Shown here piece after piece: positions 24,795 to 32,724 of a stretch of 64,000 bases of DNA. Origin of the DNA: Oerskovia douganii (GTDB taxonomy: Bacteria; Actinomycetota; Actinomycetes; Actinomycetales; Cellulomonadaceae); contig NZ_JACSPN010000009.1 in assembly GCF_015142735.1 (NCBI RefSeq), forward strand, positions 1-64,000, given 5' to 3'. Numbering within the stretch: position 1 is the stretch's first letter; each line of letters begins with the position of its first letter. Made by a program: the position numbers and the translations under genes. Below the pieces are notes generated by a model. It searched no databases and was not told the DNA's origin. It was given only the letters and a program-made list of their open reading frames with translations.

Positions 24795-26207
24795 TCAGAC
24801 CGTGCCGACGATGCCCTCGGGCCCCACGCGCGCGCCGTCCGGGACGGCCGAGGGCTCACCCGCGTCCTGCAGGACCGCGCTCCCCTCGGCCACCACACCC
24901 CGGCCGAACGTCCAGTCGCCCCGCACCGTGAGCCCCGACGCGCCCCGCAACGAGGGCGCCCCCCGGCCGAACCGCGCGTCGAAGTCCCCGACGAGCTTGT
25001 AGTACGTGCTGTCGAGGTCGACGAGCGGCGCCCCGACCTGGGCCGCGAGCGTGAAGTCCTCCCCCAGCTCGTACACGTCGGAGCGCAGCAGGAGCAGGTC
25101 GCTCGTGGCCTTGACCGGCAGGAAGCGGCTGCGGTCGACCTCGATGACGGTCGGGCCCTCGAAGACCTCGATCGCCGCGCCCATCGCGGACTCGACCTGG
25201 ATCACGGGCGTCGACGACGCGTCGGTCGGGTCGACCGTCTTGGGGTTGACGATGAGCGGCAGCTCGAGGACTCCCCCGGTCCGGTCGAGCTCGGCGGCCA
25301 GCGCCCGCAGGTCGAGCCACAGGTTGTTCGTGTTGAAGTACCGGTGACGCTCGATGTCCCCCGCCGCGGCGAGGTCCTCCTGCGGCGTCTGCGCGGTCTC
25401 GCGCAGCACCAGCCGACCGTCCGAGCGCCGCACCACCAGGTGGCCGCCCTTGCGGTCCGCAGGGGTCCGGCGAGCCACCTCGGCCGCGAACGGGGCTCCC
25501 GACGCCGCGAACCAGCCCGCCATCGCCGCGTCCGGGGCCGCCCCGAGGTTGTCGGAGTTGGACACGCTCGCGTACAGGTAGCCCGCGTCGAGGAGCTGCT
25601 GGAGCACCCCCGACGTGACCAGGGCCGTGTAGAGGTCCCCGTGGCCCGGCGGGCACCACTCGAGGTCGGGGTCCGCGGGCCACTCCACGGGCTCGAGGTC
25701 GTCCGCGCGCAGCTTGGGCTCGCGGTTCTGCAGGAAGTCCAGGGGCAGGCCGTCGACCGCGAGGTCCGGGTAGGCCGCGAGCGCCGCGAGCGTGTCGTCG
25801 CGGGTGCGGAAGCTGTTCATGAAGAGCAGCGGGAGGGGCGCGCCGGTCGTGGAGCGGGCGGCGAGGGTCTGGCGGGCGATGATGTCGAGGAAGGTGAGTG
25901 CACCGTCGTCGGTGTCGCGCACGGTCAGGAGGGACTTGGCGCGGTCCATGCCCATGGAGGTGCCGAGGCCGCCGTTGAGCTTGATGAGGACGGTGCGGGA
26001 GAGGGCGGCGTTGGCGTCGTCGGGGGCGACGGTGAGGTCGTCGCGATGGGTGACGCCGGTGAGGGGTTGGACGTCCGTCTCGGGGACGGTGCCGGTGGCG
26101 CCGCTGTCGAGGAGTGCGTAGAAGCGGCTGAAGACGTCGATCGCGGTGCGGTGGACGCCGGCGTCGGCCATCTTGTGCTGGGAGTGGGTGAGGCCCTGGC
26201 TGCTCAT
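24795..26207 (-). CDS. UTP-glucose-1-phosphate uridylyltransferase, UDPGP family
   Basis: A 470-residue enzyme of the eukaryote-like UDPGP family, not of the bacterial GalU type. The nucleotide-binding loop KLNGGLGTSMGMDRAKSLL is at ~75-93; also present are FMNSFRTRDDT, QNREPKL, WCPPGHGDLYTAL (uridine/sugar-binding), VSNSDNLGA, KGGHLVVR, RHRYFNTNNLWLDL, and VESAMGAAIEVF. It makes UDP-glucose for glycogen, trehalose and wall polysaccharides. The C-terminal left-handed beta-helix region begins near SGLTVRGDWTFG. The start codon lies 7 nt after TAGCAT, so the mRNA is nearly leaderless. Confidence 0.94.
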   Translation of the reverse strand: MSSQGLTHSQHKMADAGVHRTAIDVFSRFYALLDSGATGTVPETDVQPLTGVTHRDDLTVAPDDANAALSRTVLIKLNGGLGTSMGMDRAKSLLTVRDTDDGALTFLDIIARQTLAARSTTGAPLPLLFMNSFRTRDDTLAALAAYPDLAVDGLPLDFLQNREPKLRADDLEPVEWPADPDLEWCPPGHGDLYTALVTSGVLQQLLDAGYLYASVSNSDNLGAAPDAAMAGWFAASGAPFAAEVARRTPADRKGGHLVVRRSDGRLVLRETAQTPQEDLAAAGDIERHRYFNTNNLWLDLRALAAELDRTGGVLELPLIVNPKTVDPTDASSTPVIQVESAMGAAIEVFEGPTVIEVDRSRFLPVKATSDLLLLRSDVYELGEDFTLAAQVGAPLVDLDSTYYKLVGDFDARFGRGAPSLRGASGLTVRGDWTFGRGVVAEGSAVLQDAGEPSAVPDGARVGPEGIVGTV

Positions 26208-26311
26208 GGTGTCGATGCTAGGGCGGGTGGGGCTGGTCGTGCCGGTCGGGCGGTGGGGTGTCGGTCACGGGGCATGGACCTGTGCGGTGCGGCGCCCCTA
26301 CGCTCGGCGGC

Positions 26312-26374
26312 ATGACGATGCTGGGGTGCGTTCCTGGGGGCGGGGCTGGACGGGTGCGGGGGCGGGCGTGGTGA
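26312..26374 (+). CDS. Possible 20-residue leader peptide
   Basis: An ATG 7 nt after TACGCT (with TGGACC 18 bp further upstream) opens a 20-codon frame, MTMLGCVPGGGAGRVRGRAW. Its TGA overlaps the GTG start of the next gene as GTGA. This would give a leaderless leader ORF that couples translation of the downstream gene, which has no obvious ribosome site of its own. No homology claim is made. Confidence 0.35.
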   Translation: MTMLGCVPGGGAGRVRGRAW

Positions 26375-26604
26375 GCGGGCCTGTCTCGCACCGGGATCGC
26401 GTGAAGATCTCGACGGCGTTGCTCACCCAGGTGGCTGATCACGTCGAGTCGGACGCGAGCCTGGTCACCAAGGAGGATGCGGTGCGGGTGCTGCGGGACC
26501 TGGCGCTGGTGCTCGATCTGCGGGAGTTCTTGCCGGAGATCGACATCGGGTGGCCGGGGAAGGGTCCGGGGACGGGTCCGGTGCAGGGGGCCGGGGGGTC
26601 CTGA
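26371..26604 (+). CDS. Small hypothetical protein
   Basis: A 77-residue protein, mostly helical and acidic in the middle (TALLTQVADHVESDASLVTKEDAVRVLRDLALVLDL), ending in a Gly/Pro tail (WPGKGPGTGPVQGAGGS). No domain recognised. I chose GTG 26371 since the preceding frame is poor and a leader ORF stop overlaps it; GTG/ATG codons further upstream (26146) lie inside the neighbouring promoter region. It sits alone between divergent and convergent neighbours. Confidence 0.55.
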   Translation: MSGPVSHRDRVKISTALLTQVADHVESDASLVTKEDAVRVLRDLALVLDLREFLPEIDIGWPGKGPGTGPVQGAGGS

Positions 26605-26628
26605 GGGGGTCGGCCCGGACGGGTGGGG

Positions 26629-27249
26629 CTACTCGAAGCGGGTGGGGTCGCCGGCGCCGACGCGGACGACCTCGGCGCTGCCGGAGGAGAAGTCGACGAC
26701 GGTGGTGGGTTCGGTGCCGCAGTCGCCGGAGTCGACGACGGCGTCGACCTGGTGGTCGAGCGCTTCCTTGATCTCCCAGCCCTGGGTCATGGGTTCGTCC
26801 TCGCCGGGCAGGAGGAGGGTGCTGGACAGCAGGGGTTCGCCGAGGGCGCGCAGGATGGCCTGGGTGACGGCGTGGTCGGGGATGCGGACGCCGACGGTCT
26901 TCTTCTTGGGGTGCGCGAGGCGTCGGGGGACCTCTGCGGTCGCGGGCAGGATGAAGGTGTAGCTGCCGGGGGTGGAGGCCTTGATGGCGCGGAAGGCGGC
27001 GTTGTCGATCTTGACGAGCTGCCCGAGCTGGGCGAAGTCGGCGCACACGAGGGTGAAGTGGTGCTTGTCGCCGAGATGGCGGATGTCGCGGATGCGCTGG
27101 GTGGCGCTGTGGGAGCCGATCCGGGCGCCGAGCGCGTAGCAGGAGTCGGTGGGGTAGGCGATGAGGGCGTCGTCGCGCAGGAGCGTGACGATCTGGTCGA
27201 TCGCGCGGGGCTGGGGGTCGACGGGGTGCACGTCGAAGTACTTGGCCAT
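26629..27249 (-). CDS. YciO/Sua5/YrdC-type threonylcarbamoyl-AMP synthase family protein
   Basis: A 206-residue YrdC-fold protein closest to the YciO branch: AIAYPTDSCYALGARIGSHSATQRIRDIR, KHHFTLVCADFAQLGQL, STPGSYTFILPATAEVPRR, KKKTVGVRIPDH and LLSSTLLLPGEDEPM. Relatives make threonylcarbamoyl-adenylate for the tRNA t6A modification. YciO paralogues may have a different or weaker activity, and the main TsaC/Sua5 gene could lie elsewhere. The ATG follows TAGGCT by exactly 6 nt (leaderless). Confidence 0.9.
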   Translation of the reverse strand: MAKYFDVHPVDPQPRAIDQIVTLLRDDALIAYPTDSCYALGARIGSHSATQRIRDIRHLGDKHHFTLVCADFAQLGQLVKIDNAAFRAIKASTPGSYTFILPATAEVPRRLAHPKKKTVGVRIPDHAVTQAILRALGEPLLSSTLLLPGEDEPMTQGWEIKEALDHQVDAVVDSGDCGTEPTTVVDFSSGSAEVVRVGAGDPTRFE

Positions 27250-27337
27250 GGCGTGAGCCTAGGCCTGCGTGGCCGGGGGTGCAGGGCGCGGGCCCGACGG
27301 TGGGCGGCGCTCCCGGGGTGGGGGCAGAATCGGTGCG

Positions 27338-28090
27338 ATGCGACTTGCGACCTTCAACATCCTGCACGGTCGGTCCACGGCGGACGACGTCGTGGACGTG
27401 GACCGTTTCGCCCGTGCGGTGGCGGACCTCGACGCGGACGTCCTCGCGCTGCAGGAGGTGGACCGCAACCAGCGCCGTTCGGGGCGGGCCGACCTCGCCC
27501 GGGTGGCGGCAGAGGCCATGGGTGCGGTCGACGTGCGCTTCGCGCCGACGCTGGACCGGTGGGGGGCGAGCGGGCGGTCTCAGTACGGGGTGGCGCTGCT
27601 GTCGCGTTTCCCGGTGCTGGAGTGGCGCACGCTGCCGCTGCCGCGCCGCCCGTGGTGGCGGCCGCTGCCCCGAGGGGCTGGGGGTCGGCGTCTGCGGTGG
27701 GGGTGGGACGAGCCGCGGACCGCGGTCGTGGCGGTGGTCGCGACGCCGCAGGGCCGCCTGACCGTGGTCGCGACGCACCTGAGCTTCCTCGACGGGTGGG
27801 GTGAGCACCAGCTGGAGCGGCTGGCGCGGGGGCTGGAGGGCGCGCCGCGGCCGCTCGTGCTGCTGGGTGACCTGAACCTGCGCTCGGAGACCCCGGCGAT
27901 CGTCACGGGGTGGAGCCCTCTGGTGGTCGCACGGTCGTACCCGGTGGCTCACCCGATGCTGCAGATCGACCACGTGCTGGCGGACGGCGAGGTCCGGCCG
28001 CTCGCGCCGGGCCGGGCGGTCGACACGGGGTTGTCGGACCACCGGGCGCTCGTCGTCGACGTCGAGCTCGACGGGCCGGGCGGCGCCTGA
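27338..28090 (+). CDS. Endonuclease/exonuclease/phosphatase family protein
   Basis: A 250-residue EEP-fold protein. Conserved elements: MRLATFNILHGRS (Asn ligand), DVLALQEVDRNQ (metal Glu), YGVALLSRFPV, VVATHLSFL (His), LLGDLNLRSETP (catalytic D-x-N) and the closing SDHRALVVDVEL (Asp-His pair). All catalytic residues are present, so it is probably an active metal-dependent phosphodiesterase or phosphatase of unknown substrate. ATG 27338 is 7 nt after CAGAAT. It diverges from the yciO-like gene and ends just before the triple LexA-like array. Confidence 0.92.
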   Translation: MRLATFNILHGRSTADDVVDVDRFARAVADLDADVLALQEVDRNQRRSGRADLARVAAEAMGAVDVRFAPTLDRWGASGRSQYGVALLSRFPVLEWRTLPLPRRPWWRPLPRGAGGRRLRWGWDEPRTAVVAVVATPQGRLTVVATHLSFLDGWGEHQLERLARGLEGAPRPLVLLGDLNLRSETPAIVTGWSPLVVARSYPVAHPMLQIDHVLADGEVRPLAPGRAVDTGLSDHRALVVDVELDGPGGA

Positions 28091-28108
28091 CCTCCCACGA
28101 GCATCGCA

Positions 28109-28212
28109 TCGAACAGGTGTTCGACACCTCAAGGCGCCCCGAGAGCGACCACTCGAACACCTGTTCGACATACGAGCCGTCGAGCGGCAGAATCCCTCGA
28201 ACAGGCGTTCGA
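28109..28212. promoter_or_regulatory. Three LexA-like (SOS) boxes at 44-bp intervals
   Basis: TCGAACAGGTGTTCGA (28109-28124), TCGAACACCTGTTCGA (28153-28168) and TCGAACAGGCGTTCGA (28197-28212) each fit TCGAAC-N4-GTTCGA, the actinobacterial SOS box. Starts are exactly 44 bp apart. The array lies between two convergent genes rather than in front of one. A possible plus-strand promoter, TTCGAC (28164-28169) with CAGAAT (28188-28193) 18 bp later, is embedded in it. Confidence 0.75.
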
Positions 28213-28252
28213 CTTCTCACCCGCCCGTGGGGCCAGGGCACCTCGCCGGAGG

Positions 28253-30082
28253 TCAACGCCCCGTCGCTTCCCTCTCCCCGGAGGTGATCCGGACCACCGG
28301 AAGGCGCAGGGCCGCCGGGGCGGACTCCGGGACCCGCGGGGCACGGGGTGCCACCGGGGCCAGCCGCCGGTAGGCGCTGCCGAGCGGCGGCCGCTGGTCG
28401 GCCTCGCCGCGGTTCGGCCACAGGGCCAGGGCCCGCTCGGCCTGCGCCGTGATCGTGAGCGACGGGTTGACGCCCAGGTTCGCGCTCACCGCCGCCCCGT
28501 CGAGCACGTGCAGGCCCTCGTGCCCGAACACCCGCTGGTAGGCGTCCACGACCCCGTCCGCCGAGGACGCGCCGATCGCGCACCCGCCCAGGAAGTGTGC
28601 GGTGAGCGGCATCCCGAAGGGTTCCCCGATGCTCCCGCCCGGCGAGCCGCCCATGACCCGGGCCAAGCGCCTCGCGGCCTCGTGCGCCGCGGGGATCCAG
28701 CCGGGGTTCGGGGCGCCGTGGCCCTGGCGCGACGTCATCCGACGCCGCCCGGTCCACGTCCGACGCGTGTACGTCGTCAGCGAGTTGTCGTGGCTCTGCA
28801 TGACCAGGGCGATCACGGTCCGCTCGGACCAGCCCCGCAGGTCGACCATGGCCGGCAGCCGTCGACGCTGGGCCCACAGCTCGCGCAACCACCCCCGGGG
28901 CGAGGGCGAGGATCCTGGGTGCGCGGCGCCGTCGGGCACCTCCCCCGGGGCGCCACCCGTGGACGGGCCGCGAGCGCCCCGGGGAGTGACGAGGACGGTC
29001 TGCAGGAGGGCCATGGCGTTGGACCCGCGGCCGTAGCGCACGGGTTCGACGTGCGTGTGGGCGTCCGGGTGGAACGAGGACGTGATGGCGACGCCGCGCG
29101 TGTAGTCGGGGACGGGGGCACCGGTGGGGCGCCGGTCGGCCGTCGCGCCCAGGAGCGCCTCGGAGTTGGTGCGCGTGAGCATCCCCAGGCGCTCGGAGAG
29201 GTGCGGGAGGGTGCCCGCGTCACGCTGGGCGTGCAGGAGCCGTTGCGTGCCGTGGGCCCCTGCGGCGAGGACGACGTGCTCGGCGGTCCATCGGTGCGGG
29301 CGGGCGAAGGGACGGTCCGTGCGCCGGGCCGTGACCTCGTAGCGCCCGTCGGGCAGCGGGGCGATGCGGTTCACGGTCGTCAGGGGGTGGATCGTGGCGC
29401 CCCCACCCTCGGCGAGGTGCAGGTAGTTCTTGACCAGGGTGTTCTTGGCGCCGTGGCGGCACCCGGTCATGCACTGCCCGCACTCGAGGCACCCGCGCCG
29501 CTCGGGCCCCGCACCGCCGAAGAACGGGTCGGGCACCGGGACGCCCGGGGCACCGAAGAGCACGCCCACGGGGGCGGGCGTGAACGTTTCCCCCACGCCC
29601 ATCTCGCGGGCGACCTGGGCCATGGCCTCGTCGGCGGGCGTGCGGCCCGCGTAGGTGACGACGCCGAGCATGCGCCGCGCCTGGTCGTAGTACGGCGCGA
29701 GCTCGGCCTTCCAGTCGGCCAGGTGACCCCACGAGGGGTCGGTGTAGAACGCGTCGAGCGGCTCGTACAGGGTGTTGGCGTAGACGAGCGAGCCGCCGCC
29801 CACCCCGGCACCGGCCAGGACCAGGACGTCGCGCAGGCGGTGCACGCGCTGGATGCCGAGGCAGCCCAGGCGCGGCGCCCACAGGAAGTCGCGCAGGTGC
29901 CAGGAGGTCGCGGCGAAGTCCTCGTCCGCGAAACGGCGCCCGGCCTCGAGGACCGCGACCCGGTACCCCTTCTCCGTGAGGCGCAGGGCCGCGACCGACC
30001 CGCCGAAGCCCGAGCCGACCACGAGCACGTCGACGTCGCGACCGGTGTCCTGCCGGGCGTGGTGCCCGTCGTCCTGGGTCAT
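28253..30082 (-). CDS. GMC oxidoreductase, ChoD/cholesterol oxidase-like
   Basis: A 609-residue FAD enzyme. The dinucleotide fold is VDVLVVGSGFGGSVAALRLTEKGYRVAVLEAGRRF; DEDFAATSWHLRDFLWAPRLGCLGIQRV and AGAGVGGGSLVYANTLYEP match the actinobacterial ChoD-type group, and a cysteine-rich CLECGQCMTGCRHGAKNT segment is also typical. The C-terminal part has the GMC motif FLGGCAIGASSADGVVDAYQRVFGHEGLHVLDGAAVSANLGVNPSLTITA. Such enzymes oxidise sterols or other alcohols; the substrate is not certain. ATG 30082 follows GAGGTGG; the longer ORF from 30172 lacks this. Confidence 0.92.
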   Translation of the reverse strand: MTQDDGHHARQDTGRDVDVLVVGSGFGGSVAALRLTEKGYRVAVLEAGRRFADEDFAATSWHLRDFLWAPRLGCLGIQRVHRLRDVLVLAGAGVGGGSLVYANTLYEPLDAFYTDPSWGHLADWKAELAPYYDQARRMLGVVTYAGRTPADEAMAQVAREMGVGETFTPAPVGVLFGAPGVPVPDPFFGGAGPERRGCLECGQCMTGCRHGAKNTLVKNYLHLAEGGGATIHPLTTVNRIAPLPDGRYEVTARRTDRPFARPHRWTAEHVVLAAGAHGTQRLLHAQRDAGTLPHLSERLGMLTRTNSEALLGATADRRPTGAPVPDYTRGVAITSSFHPDAHTHVEPVRYGRGSNAMALLQTVLVTPRGARGPSTGGAPGEVPDGAAHPGSSPSPRGWLRELWAQRRRLPAMVDLRGWSERTVIALVMQSHDNSLTTYTRRTWTGRRRMTSRQGHGAPNPGWIPAAHEAARRLARVMGGSPGGSIGEPFGMPLTAHFLGGCAIGASSADGVVDAYQRVFGHEGLHVLDGAAVSANLGVNPSLTITAQAERALALWPNRGEADQRPPLGSAYRRLAPVAPRAPRVPESAPAALRLPVVRITSGEREATGR

Positions 30083-30305
30083 GCGTGTGCCACCTCGTTC
30101 CGCCGGCCGGCACCCCGTCGTGACCGGCAGGTGCTCATCCTGCCACCGGGACGCGGGCCCACGGTGCGGCACGGCGCCCCACGCTGCGAGGCAGCGAGCG
30201 CCGACCTAGCGTGGACGAGACCCGTGACGGTCCCGGACCCCCTCCGCGCCGGGCCGTCACCACCGCCACCTCCGTCCCCGGGCGGACCGTCAGAAGGAGA
30301 ACCAC

Positions 30306-31169
30306 ATGGCCGAGCAGCAGCCCGCCTTCCCCGCGCAGCAGCAGGAGCCTCCTGGGCTCACGAGCCCCATGGACCCACAGCCCGACCACGGGGAGCACTC
30401 CTACCGGGGGTCGGGCCGGCTCGAGGGTCTACGTGCCCTGGTGACGGGCGGCGACTCCGGGATCGGGCGGGCGGTCGCCATCGCGTTCGCCCGCGAGGGC
30501 GCCGACGTCGCGATCGGCTACCTGCCGCAGGAGCAGGAGGACGCCGAGGAGACCGCCCGCTGGGTCCGCGACGCGGGACGCACGGCCGTGCTGCTGCCCG
30601 GGGACCTGCGCGAGGAGGCGACCTCGCGGGCGACGGTCACCGGCGCCGTCGAGCAGCTGGGCGGCCTGGACGTGCTCGTGAACAACGCGGGCTTCCAGAT
30701 GGCCCGGCGCGGGTCCGTCGCCGACGTGACGACCGAGGACCTCGACCAGGTCCTCAAGACCAACCTGTACGCGCTGTTCTGGGTCACGCAGACCGCGCTC
30801 GAGCACCTGGGCGAGGGGGGATCGATCATCAACGTCTCCTCGATCCAGGCCTACCAGCCGTCCACGTCCCTCCTGGACTACGCCTCGACGAAGGCCGCGA
30901 TCAACAACTTCACGGTCAACCTGGCAGCCGAGGTGGGTGTGCGCGGCATCCGGGTCAACGCCGTGGCTCCGGGACCCGTCTGGACCCCGTTGCAGCCCGC
31001 GACCCAGCCGCCCGAGAAGATCGAGGCGTTCGGGACCGACACCCCGCTGGGGCGTGCCGGGCAGCCCGCCGAGGTGGCGCCCGCGTTCGTGTTCCTCGCC
31101 TCGCCGTCCGACGCGAGCTACGTCTCGGGCACGGTCCTGGGCGTCACGGGCGGCAAGCCCGTCTTCTGA
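30306..31169 (+). CDS. SDR family oxidoreductase (general stress type)
   Basis: A 287-residue short-chain dehydrogenase. Cofactor loop VTGGDSGIGRAVAIAFAREGADVAI (~50), NNAG motif VNNAGFQMARRG, catalytic Ser in INVSSIQAYQPS and YASTK with the Tyr/Lys pair, and GRAGQPAEVAPAFVFLAS. The ~45-residue N-terminal extension (AFPAQQQEPPGLTSPMDPQPDHGEHSY) is characteristic of the YdaD/YhdF/GsiB-era general-stress SDR group. ATG 30306 follows AGAAGGAGA. Substrate unknown. A strong terminator follows. Confidence 0.93.
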   Translation: MAEQQPAFPAQQQEPPGLTSPMDPQPDHGEHSYRGSGRLEGLRALVTGGDSGIGRAVAIAFAREGADVAIGYLPQEQEDAEETARWVRDAGRTAVLLPGDLREEATSRATVTGAVEQLGGLDVLVNNAGFQMARRGSVADVTTEDLDQVLKTNLYALFWVTQTALEHLGEGGSIINVSSIQAYQPSTSLLDYASTKAAINNFTVNLAAEVGVRGIRVNAVAPGPVWTPLQPATQPPEKIEAFGTDTPLGRAGQPAEVAPAFVFLASPSDASYVSGTVLGVTGGKPVF

Positions 31170-31195
31170 CAGCCGTACCCCTCCTCGACGCCTCC

Positions 31196-31235
31196 GGGAG
31201 GCGGTCCGGACCGGGCTCTCCCCGGACCGCCTCCC
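31196..31235 (+). terminator. Terminator after the SDR gene
   Basis: GGGAGGCGGTCCGG (31196-31209) pairs perfectly with 31222-31235, a 14-bp stem with a 12-base loop, 26 bp after the stop codon. Confidence 0.9.
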
Positions 31236-31331
31236 GCGCCGTCCGGGGCTAGTCTGGAGGCCGGGTCGAGGAGCGGCTCGACCTCGCTCGGAGGAAGTTC
31301 GCAAGAAGTTCGCAGGAACACGGAGGCGACG

Positions 31332-31748
31332 ATGCCGACGACGATCGCGCAGCTCATGTCCACGACGTTCTCCACGGTCGAGCAGACCGCGACCGTGGCC
31401 CAGGCGGCCCGTGCCATGGTCGACGACGACTCGGGGGACGCGGTCGTGCTGGACGACGGCGACGTCGTCGGCATCCTCACCGACCGCAGCATCGTGCGGG
31501 CGCTGGCCGCCGACGCCTCGACCGACCACCCCGTCGGAGACCTCTGCACCGAGGACCTGGTAGTGCTGAGCCCGCAGGACCCGGCCCGGGAAGCCGTGCG
31601 GATCATGGAGCGCCACGCCCTGCTGCGCCTGCCCGTCATGGTCGGGGCAGAGCTCGTGGGCATCGTCCGGCTCTCCGACCTGGTCACCGCGATCGAGCGC
31701 GGCCAGGTCACGGTGGGCGCCCGCGACGACGACCTCCAGGACGCCTGA
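31332..31748 (+). CDS. CBS domain pair protein
   Basis: A 138-residue stand-alone Bateman module. First CBS: TIAQLMSTTFSTVEQTATVAQAARAMVDDDSGDAVVLDDGDVVGILTDRSIVRAL; second: VGDLCTEDLVVLSPQDPAREAVRIMERHALLRLPVMVGAELVGIVRLSDLV. Such proteins bind adenine nucleotides and sense energy state; targets are unknown. ATG 31332 follows CGGAGG. A TAGTCT -10 box at about 31251-31256 gives a leader of roughly 75 nt that contains a tandem AAGTTCGCA repeat. Confidence 0.93.
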   Translation: MPTTIAQLMSTTFSTVEQTATVAQAARAMVDDDSGDAVVLDDGDVVGILTDRSIVRALAADASTDHPVGDLCTEDLVVLSPQDPAREAVRIMERHALLRLPVMVGAELVGIVRLSDLVTAIERGQVTVGARDDDLQDA

Positions 31749-31885
31749 CCTGCGACCCCGCGCACCACCGGGCACGCACGGCCCCGCAGCGCCCACGGAC
31801 CGCGTAGCGTTGTCCCCGACAGGTGGAGGAACGGCGCGCTCGTGCGCCGGAGACCGCCCACCCCGAGCACGAACGGGAACGCACG

Positions 31886-32650
31886 ATGACGCAGGATCTG
31901 CAGCAGACGAAGGACGACGCCCTCGACGTCCCCACGAGCGCCGAGTACGGCACCGGGGCGACCCCGGCCACCGCCATCGAGTCCTCGATCGCCTCCGCGG
32001 CCCGGACGCTGGCCGAGGAACCGTCCCTCCAGGAGACTCTCGACCGCACCGTCGAGCTCGCGGTCGCGATGGTCGACGGGTGCGACGCCGCAGGGATCTC
32101 CCTCGTGACCCGCAAGGGCCGGATCGAGACCCCCGCGGCTTCCCACGCGCTGGCCCGGCGCGGCGACGAGCTCCAGTACGCGCTGAACCAGGGGCCGTGC
32201 CTGGACGCGATCCGTGAGACCGACCTGGTGCGCACCAACGACCTCGCGGCCGAGCCCCGCTGGCAGACCTGGGCCGACCAGGTCCAGGAGGAGCTCGGCG
32301 TGCGCTCGATGCTATGCGTCCAGCTCTTCACGAGCGAGACGTCGCACGGCGCGCTGAACCTGTACTCCCGCTCCACGGGCGCCTTCCCCGCGACCGCGCT
32401 GTCGATCGTCTCGACGTTCGCCGCGGTCGCTGCGGCCGCCCTGACCGCGGCACGCACCGAGGAGCAGCTCACGAGCGCCGTGCAGACCCGCACCGTGATC
32501 GGCCAGGCGCAGGGCATCCTCATGGAGCGCTACCAGCTCTCCCCCCAGCGCGCCTTCTCGGTCCTGAGCCGCGTCTCGCAGGACTCGAACGTCAAGCTCT
32601 TCGACCTCGCGCTGCAGGTCGTCGAGACGCGCGAGCTGCCGGTCCCGTAG
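31886..32650 (+). CDS. GAF-ANTAR response regulator
   Basis: A 254-residue signalling protein. A GAF domain spans about 45-185 (LQETLDRTVELAVAMVDGCDAAGISLVT ... LNQGPCLDAIRETDLVRTNDLAAEPRW ... SMLCVQLFTSETSHGALNLYS), followed by an ANTAR RNA-binding domain at about 190-245 (LTSAVQTRTVIGQAQGILMERYQLSPQRAFSVLSRVSQDSNVKLFDLALQVVE). ANTAR proteins act as antiterminators on paired hairpins in nascent RNA. The signal sensed by the GAF part is unknown. ATG 31886 was chosen over the 31823 start since the latter adds a charged extension without a ribosome site. A PAS-ANTAR gene faces it. Confidence 0.94.
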   Translation: MTQDLQQTKDDALDVPTSAEYGTGATPATAIESSIASAARTLAEEPSLQETLDRTVELAVAMVDGCDAAGISLVTRKGRIETPAASHALARRGDELQYALNQGPCLDAIRETDLVRTNDLAAEPRWQTWADQVQEELGVRSMLCVQLFTSETSHGALNLYSRSTGAFPATALSIVSTFAAVAAAALTAARTEEQLTSAVQTRTVIGQAQGILMERYQLSPQRAFSVLSRVSQDSNVKLFDLALQVVETRELPVP

Positions 32651-32724
32651 CGCGGCCGTCCGGCGCCGTCGCTGTCCCCGGCACCCGCCGTCACCCCGGC
32701 GAGGGGGGCGGCGGGGCCGGCGGG

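Noticed and set aside
28109-28212. CRISPR array
   Set aside because: The repeats are only 16 bp, palindromic, with just three copies, and no cas genes are present. They fit SOS boxes far better.
27910-28287. Short plus-strand gene over the LexA-like boxes
   Set aside because: It overlaps the end of the EEP gene in another frame, starts inside it and would cross all three palindromes. No support.
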